A DNA stretch of 64,000 bases from assembly GCA_037043015.1 (NCBI GenBank), contig CM073321.1, forward strand, positions 30,854,101 through 30,918,100, given 5' to 3'. The position numbers and the translations under genes are program-made. This DNA comes from Bryum argenteum (lineage: Eukaryota; Streptophyta; Bryopsida; Bryales; Bryaceae). Shown here piece after piece: positions 58,159-64,000 of the stretch. Numbering within the stretch: the stretch's first letter is position 1; every line of letters starts with the position of its first letter. The notes beneath the pieces were generated by a model. That model saw only the letters and a list, made by a program, of their open reading frames with translations, was not told the origin of the DNA and searched no databases.

Positions 58159-61133
58159 CTACCTCTTTCTTCGCGAACTAACACCGTGCTTCGGCCGCTT
58201 TAGTGGCGTCGCTGCGATACGTCCTGCCTTCACTCTCTTGCCCGTATCCGTTATCACGTACTCGTCCTCGCTGGAGTTGGTCTCGTCCCCGCTCTTCAAT
58301 TCTTCCTCTTCGGAGTGCTCGAGGCCGATGTCGTGAAGCTTCTGGGCCCTGGGAGACTTCTCGTATTCCTCGGCCGTGAGCTTCCTCTTCGCGGTGCGAG
58401 TGTTTTTAGCCGGAGAGTCTGCTGAGGCTGGTGCATCCGTCTCCGTCTTCACCTTCGCCTTGCCCTTCGTGTCGGTCGGACTGGAGGGCCCAGCATCCGT
58501 CCTTGCACTACAAGGAAATGGGGCCCGAGATGACAAATAGTTGACAAAAAAATGTCCGAAATGACGAAGTCAGCATCTCGCAGCCCAACTCTGTCACTTT
58601 GGACATTATTAATGTTTTTGTCAACTTCTTGTCAAATTCTAGTCAACTTCTTGTCAATTTTTTTTATTTACGACAAGCATGGAATTGCTAAAACTTTTTG
58701 TAGACTTTAACCGTAGGATCTTGTAATTTACTTGTTTTTGAGCTACCGCTGAAATTTTCAACCGTTGGATCTTCTCCATTTGTGAGATCATAACGTTCAA
58801 AGTTGATGCAAAATGCCAAAATACGACATTTTGCATGAAGGGCAAAAACTTTGAAGAACTATAACTTCTTCATCCGGACTCCGTTTTGGACAAAATCACT
58901 TGGGTTGGTTTTCATATAGAAAAATACCTGCATGAAATAGTGCAAAAAAATTTTGAAAAAAAAAGTTTTTTACATCGTGAAAAATATTCAAAGTCTACTC
59001 GGTAGTAAAAAAGGCCCTAGCATAAAAAAAAAAAAAATTTCAAAAAAATTGAAATTTTTATACATATAAAAAATACCTGCATAGAATATTTCAAAAAAAA
59101 ATTTTGAAATTTTTTTTCTTTTACACCGTGAAAAATATTCAAAGTCTACTGTACTTGTACTTAAAGCATATATATATAAAAAAAAAACATATCTTCGGAC
59201 ATGAAATTGGATAGTAGGTGAGTTGGCTAGTCACTTGGACTATACCCATGAGGTCAAGGGATCGAATCCCCTAACATACCACTTGTGAGCCTCCACCGGT
59301 AGGGCTCGCATTTCCCGCGGTAGGGCCCTCGCTACCCCCTTGATGGGGCCCGCGCTATTTTTTGTTGTGCCAACGCTGCTGCCCGGCGTGCCCGGGCAGA
59401 GAAATGTTTCCTCAAAATTTCCGAATTTTTAATTTTTTTGCATTGTGGAACTTCGTCCAAATTGACAAATGAATGATAGAATTCACAATTGAGTCACCGA
59501 TCGGGGTCTCCTAATTGACGGAACAATTGGCAGGTTTCTGTCAAAATTTCGTCAATTAGGATACTATTCTCCTTGTAGTGTTGCTGGATCCGGCCGCGGG
59601 GTCTTGGCCGGAGTAGAAGCGAAGGCCGGCATGACTACCTCCTTCATCTCTTCTCCCGGACGGCGTCGGCAAAGACCTTGACCTCGGCGTTGCTCTTCTC
59701 AACCTTCGTGGCGTACGTCTTCGCCGCCAAGAGGAACTTCTTGAAGGTCTCCGCCTTGAATACTTCCGACTCCAGGATTCCGGCCTCGAACAGGTTCGCG
59801 CTTCCAGCGATACATCGGCCGGAACCTCGCAGATTTCGACGAGCTTTACGACTGCTCGTTTGCCGTGATTACGGCCTGCCTTCCGACCAGGAGTTCCTCC
59901 TCCCTTCTTCCGACCGTCTCGCGAAGACGTCTATTCTCCAGGATCGGCTTGGTCACTTGCTTCTCCATCTCGCCGAAATCGCTCCGCGTCCGGCTTGATT
60001 CCCACTTCTTTTGACCTCCAAAGAACGTCTTCACTCCAAATTCTTGGCATAGTTTTGCCAAGCAGTCCTTGGTAAAAAAATACGCACCGGCTTCCGTGAA
60101 GTGGTGCCATGCTCGCCTCATGGGATCCGGGTGATTGGCGGACGGACCGAGAGGTGGGGAAGTCGGGGTCGTTCGATTCATGGGGTTCTCCCAATCGGCC
60201 GTAAATTCCCCTTCATCCACCGCCTCGAAGGCCGTCCTCCTCGATCTGCGTTCCGGCCTCGGTCGGGTTCGTGGGAGGGGACGGGGACGGAAGGATAATT
60301 ACCTCTGGACCCGTCCGCGGTGGGGTTGCCTCCGGAGCTGGCTCTTCTGGCGCGTCCCGTGGGACGTCCCCATGATCTGATCCGACCTCGTCCTCCTCCT
60401 CGTCCGAGTACACGGCCTTGCTATCCGCGCTCTCCTCCGACTCGAACACGCCGTTGTTTTGCGACGACAGCGCGATTTCATAGTTCGACTCCTCCTCCTC
60501 CGTCAGCACCTCCTCCTTCTTGTACAGGTGGTAAAGAAAAGGAGTAATAGGGCTAGGACGGGTTTTACCTACGTTCGCCGCGAGCCGGGCGACCAAGTCG
60601 CGGATGATCATCCCCCAGTCTACCTCCCGTTCGCCGCGCAAGGACCCCAGGACGGTGTTGGCCAGCCTTACGGTGATGCGGTGCGGCTTTTCTCCGTGGA
60701 TGATCGGCGCCAAGAATTTGATGATGGCGCGCTCCCTCGGATTCTTGCAATCTTCTATCGAGTAGCCGTTGTTCTTGTGCGGATCCCCGTGGAACGCCTT
60801 CTTCGCCCATTTGTGTTTCCGGCCGCACAACCCTACTCCGTTGTTTACGGTCAAGCCGTAAACAGCTCTCCAGTGGTCGGCCGTCCAGGAAGCCGGCTTC
60901 CCTCTAACCGTCCCCTCGAACTGGTTTGGCGCGCCGACCTTGATCTCGCGCACCATCTCCGCGTCGCGCAAACCCCAGGGCGTATCCAGCAGGCCTGCTA
61001 AGCCCATCATCTCGAGGTCTTCCGTCAAGGACTTCTTCTCATCCTCCTCGATCGGAATACATGGCGACACGAGCTTGATGGAGATCTTTAGCTCCTCTTG
61101 CTCCTGAGCGGAAGTGGACGCCGTTCCTGCCAT
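58159..61133 (-). pseudogene. Element Q protein, interrupted by CACTA element
   Basis: ATG 61133 (MAGTASTSAQEQEELKISIK) opens a 306-codon frame to about 60213, with Trp intact where P has its first stop. A frameshift leads into 60220-59846 (WENPMN, SANHPDPMRRAWHHFTE), then further shifts. The C-terminal part 58502-58159 (TDAGPSSPTDTKGKAKV ... KRPKHGVSSRRKR) lies beyond the CACTA insertion. It is more intact N-terminally than P but frameshifted in the coiled-coil region. Function is unknown. Confidence 0.6.
58506..59580. mobile_element. Non-autonomous CACTA (En/Spm-type) element, 1075 bp
   Basis: The left end is CACTACAAGGAAATG and the right end is TACTATTCTCCTTGTAGTG. It is flanked by the 3-bp duplication TTG (58503-58505, 59581-59583), as typical of CACTA elements. 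TTGACAAAAA-type subterminal motifs lie near both ends. No transposase is present; it carries A/T homopolymers and a tRNA-like stretch at about 59220-59285. Confidence 0.9.
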
Positions 61134-61675
61134 GGGAAAGAAGTGCGAGAGGAAATACAAAGTCGCCGGGCTGAGATCGGCCAGTGGGCCGGATCGGAGC
61201 TAAGGACGGAAAGCGGAAGACGGAGGGCAGGAGCGCAAGACGACAAAGGGCGCAGAAAGCGAGGAGGCAGGTGACGACAAGGGCGGACGGGTGGCCTTTT
61301 ATCGAGGGGGCCGGAGTTAAGTCCGACCATCATGACATGGTCCGCCGCCATCATTGTCCTCTCCGTACGGAGTCGCCTTCTAGATTTCTCGCCATTATTA
61401 AATTCTTTGCCACTCCGTCCTTCACCTACCATCATAACTTCTAATCCGTCCTCTGACAGCACGTCCTAGCCGTACGGGGACAGAGTACGGATTGGCAAAT
61501 CCGTCCTTCTTAACACAAACTAGGTTTTAACTAATTCGTTTATTTGTAAAAACGTAATTGCCTTATAGTATACGGCTTAGCAAATACATAGGTCGGATTC
61601 TAGACACTATACTTATTCTTAATGCGCATTAGAACTTAATGGCCAAAAATCGAAAAAACGGGGTCCGACATCCGG

Positions 61676-61872
61676 GAGCCCAGAAACTTCACGACTTCAG
61701 CCTCCAGCATTCAAAGGAAGAAGAATTGAAGAGCGGGGACGACACGGACGAGGACGCAAGCGAGGACGAGTACATGATAACAGATACAGGCAAGAGGGTC
61801 AAGGCAGGACGGATCGCAGCCTCGCCACTAAAGCGGCCGAAGCACGGAGTTAGTTCGCGGAAGAAGATGTAG
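61676..61872 (+). pseudogene. Element P protein, C-terminal part after Q
   Basis: Directly after the right TCCGG duplication the frame resumes with AQKLHDFSLQHSKEEELKSG and ends KRPKHGVSSRKKM-stop at 61872. The same C-terminus occurs in Q (KRPKHGVSSRRKR, 58159). The basic end could be a nuclear localisation signal. Confidence 0.65.
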
Positions 61873-62858
61873 GTCGGCAGTTAGAGGTCGGCCAGGGTTA
61901 GGAAGCCGGACTGGAATCCGGCCAAAGACAGTTAGAATATCTTTTTGGGGACGTGCCACTTTTTGAGGAGTAGGCCTTGTAGGCCAGCGCCGCAATCCAG
62001 TTAGGTTACTAAGTCGTTGACTTAGAAGTACTTATAGGTGGAAGCTTTGTCACCTAAAACATTCCTTGCTTAAGTGTTAATCCAACCTTCTTATGCGCAT
62101 ATTCGGTGTGATCATTTCTCTGTCTCCTTTTTGGTTGAGTGCTTAGAAAGTCGTATCTACCGTATCTGGGTTGTGAGTTGGGAGTTAGGAATCCGGATTC
62201 TTTGTTAGATCGTTTCTGTGGAGTTGAGGTCGGGTTGGGCGTATTCTTGAGTGCCTTGTGTCTTGAACTGGCCTAGGTGTCTGAGAGAGGGAGACTGCTG
62301 TGGTAAACACTTTACGGTCTGGGAGGGTCTGCGAGTAGAGTGTGCGAGGCCGGATTCCAATCCGACCTCCAGCTGCCACGGACTTGGGTTCCTCTGTAGT
62401 CTCAGAGGACGGATCAAGCACAGTACGTGACCGGAATACGTGTAGACGTCTTCTAGCCAGATTCGGAGCTCTTGGAGTCTGTCATTGTAGTAAGTGTAAT
62501 AGGGTAACCAGGACGGCCTGCGTGACCTGCTAATTCGGACGGCTAGGACGGATTAGTTGTGAGGACGTAATGTGTGCCTAATTGGGCGTTTGTAAGAAAA
62601 GAGTCTAAGTGTGGAAGTTTCCGCCACGGTAAACATAAGGGAAAGAGTTTTTGTGCATCCCCTCCTGCAAAGGGATACCCTTGCCATGCAAGGCTAAAAC
62701 ATAAGTTGGGACTAGAAACGTCTGGTGGTTGGGTGTTTTGGCACTACTTGTCTTGATCACTTCACCGAATCCCTGGAACGATACACGAGTCACCTAAACA
62801 CGGGTTTTACACTAATAAACGTGTAAGGGAAGATAAAGTGAATACATGGCATCCGACA
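61873..62858 (+). other. 3' non-coding region of element P
   Basis: Conserved with Q's 3' region including the terminal about 270 bases ending GGCATCCGACA. Short frames on both strands are shared by the copies but show no coding pattern. Confidence 0.6.
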
Positions 62859-64000
62859 TATACCGCCAGCGGTTGAGCACTAGGGGGGACCGGTTGCATC
62901 CCCATGTAATATTGGGCTTGGGGGTTACTTGGCTGCACACCTTGGTTTTGGTCCGGCGGTGGTGGAGCATAACTAGTAGGGGCCATTGGATACCATGGAG
63001 TCGGGTATGTTTGTACAAAGTACCCTTGCGCTGGCTTGTCATAGAAAAAGCCTTGGGCGGGGGTTGGGGTATTTGAACCCCTCGGAACGATTTCCGGCCT
63101 TGCCTTTTTTTGGCGGAAACACCTCTCGGTGGGGTGGTTGTCCCCACAATTGTCACACACCTCACTGGTCTCCCTCCCAACACTTTCTCGGACCTATGGG
63201 GTGTAATCGCCCACATGTAGGACACGGTGTCCCCTTTAATAATGGTGGATTACCCCCGGGTGGTTTGGGCGGTGTAGGCCGGCTATGTGGTGGGACATAA
63301 GGGCTTGGATTAGGTGGACTTGGGCAAAATCGGGGGGTATGACCAAATTGCCGGCAATTTGTGCACCAAAGGTTAGACAGGTGTACCCCGGTTTCACTTA
63401 CAAGTGGTGGTGCATTCATACTTTTAGCATTAATGGCCATGGTCAATTGGTCCCCTAGAGACTTGATGGTGTTGATCATATCCACCTTAAGATCATAATT
63501 GGCCTTTTTAAACCGTTCCTCCAATTACGCCAACCGGTCCACCTTAGCAGGTTCCGGTAGAGGGTGCCATTGAAGTTGAGGAGCCGGTGGCCTTGAATCA
63601 AGGGGGGTGGATTGAACATACCCGGAGGTATATGGTGCCATAGGCCTAGATGACTCCCCCGGAGTTTGACCCTCCCTATGAGGGGGTTTGTTGTGAGTGA
63701 GGATAAATGAAGGAACCGGGGCCACCGATCGGGCCCACATTCGGTTATTCTCCTTCTCTATGCTCTCGACTCGGTGGGCAACGGTTTGGGCATCACCCAC
63801 CGTTCGGGGCATGGAGTTCAACACATCCCGAATTGTGGATTGTTTGTTGAATCCTTGGATGAAGTAATACCGGATGGTGTCATCGGTCAAGTGGTTTCCC
63901 ACGAACCTTATTACCACCGTATTAAACCGGCGTATGTACTCCGTGATTCTCCCGGTGGGCCCTTGCCTTATCTCCGTGAGAGCTACCAAGGCATTTTGTT
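62859..64000 (-). pseudogene. Ty3/gypsy gag, N-terminal and zinc-knuckle part, runs off edge
   Basis: Leftward from the window edge there is a retrotransposon gag domain (63989-63525; EYIRRFNTVVIRFVGNHL, YYFIQGFNKQ), one TAA, and a canonical CX2CX4HX4C knuckle (CTNCRQFGHTPRFC). After a frameshift near 63165 comes a second, one-residue-short knuckle (CDNCGDNHPTERC). A Pro/Gln-rich tail follows. At 62859 the frame is interrupted by element P and continues at 54893 in the same phase. Gag packages the element RNA. The 5' LTR must lie beyond the window. Confidence 0.85.

Larger units (their letters stand above)
57158..61670 (-). mobile_element. Element Q: inverted sister of P inserted in P's gene
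   Basis: Read leftward it begins TGTCGGACCCCG at 61670 and ends GGCATCCGACA at 57158. It is flanked by TCCGG (57153-57157, 61671-61675). It is homologous to P end to end and contains a CACTA element. Insertion lies in the codons after EYEKSP of the P gene, which continue exactly at 61676. Confidence 0.88.
54899..62858 (+). mobile_element. Element P: TGTCGGA-ended element with a single protein gene
   Basis: The left end is TGTCGGACCCTG and the right end is GGCATCCGACA, flanked by perfect TATAC duplications (54894-54898, 62859-62863). The gypsy gag frame continues across it. Without Q and its duplication it is about 3.4 kb: leader with TATA box, one gene, and a roughly 1-kb 3' region. There are no long terminal repeats, PBS or pol. 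TG/CA ends and 5-bp duplications would suit an LTR-derived element, and 7-bp inverted ends a DNA transposon; I cannot decide. Confidence 0.8.

Noticed and set aside
54899..62858. P and Q as the two LTRs of one retrotransposon
   Set aside because: They are inverted, each has its own 5-bp duplication, and both carry the gene; Q lies inside P.

Overview
This window looks like nuclear DNA from a land plant. The evidence is spliced genes with GT-AG introns, a captured ALDH10 (aminoaldehyde/betaine aldehyde dehydrogenase) fragment, a captured SDE3/MOV10-type RNA helicase fragment, and plant-type Ty3/gypsy, hAT, Mutator-like (MULE) and CACTA elements. The style of the MULE and degenerate-kinase proteins makes me lean to an early-diverging lineage (bryophyte, lycophyte or fern). 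That is a low-confidence impression from memory and was not tested. Nearly everything here is transposon. No rRNA, functional tRNA, CRISPR or bacterial-type operon is visible.

The region reads as one nested stack. Left of it are the right part of a MULE (MULE-1, window start to about 5135) and a gene-free gap. From about 5883 to the right edge lies one minus-strand Ty3/gypsy gag-pol, cut into four pieces (62859-64000, 53629-54898, 44577-44775, 5883-8364) by three insertions. (1) hAT-A, 8365-44576, has CAxxGTTGTCT inverted termini and an 8-bp target duplication matching at 7 of 8. (2) hAT-B, 44776-53628, has the same termini and a perfect GTTCAAGG duplication. (3) Element P, 54899-62858, has TGTCGGA termini and a perfect TATAC duplication. 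Across all three the gypsy reading phase resumes when the insert plus one target copy is ignored, so the boundaries are well supported.

Each insert is itself nested. P contains its inverted sister Q (57158-61670, duplication TCCGG), and Q contains a CACTA element (58506-59580, duplication TTG). hAT-B contains a 3.4-kb element T (46087-49526) with 30-bp inverted ends and a small TA-flanked MITE (50526-50742). hAT-A carries a hAT transposase, a second ORF, four members of an unrecognised gene family (here WCHI, after a conserved Trp-Cys-His-Ile motif) and a degenerate kinase-like gene. One WCHI gene (copy C) is split by a 19-kb MULE, MULE-S (20033-39000), flanked by a 9-bp duplication matching at 8 of 9. 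The gene resumes in phase at 39010.

MULE-S holds the most interesting content. Near its left end is an apparently intact 11-exon gene (25229-20670, 1089 codons) that joins a ParB-like N-terminal segment to a beta-class N6/N4 DNA methyltransferase-like C-terminal segment. In the middle are captured ALDH10 and SDE3 fragments, with introns retained in the ALDH10 piece. Near its right end are a small intact acidic gene and, divergent from it, a decayed SWIM-type transposase. The divergent accessory ORF is recognisably conserved in MULE-1. GGCGACCGCCGGTCCAG-type repeat clusters occur only inside the two hAT elements: at their ends and 100-300 bp upstream of every gene hAT-A carries. This suggests a shared transposase-binding or promoter module.
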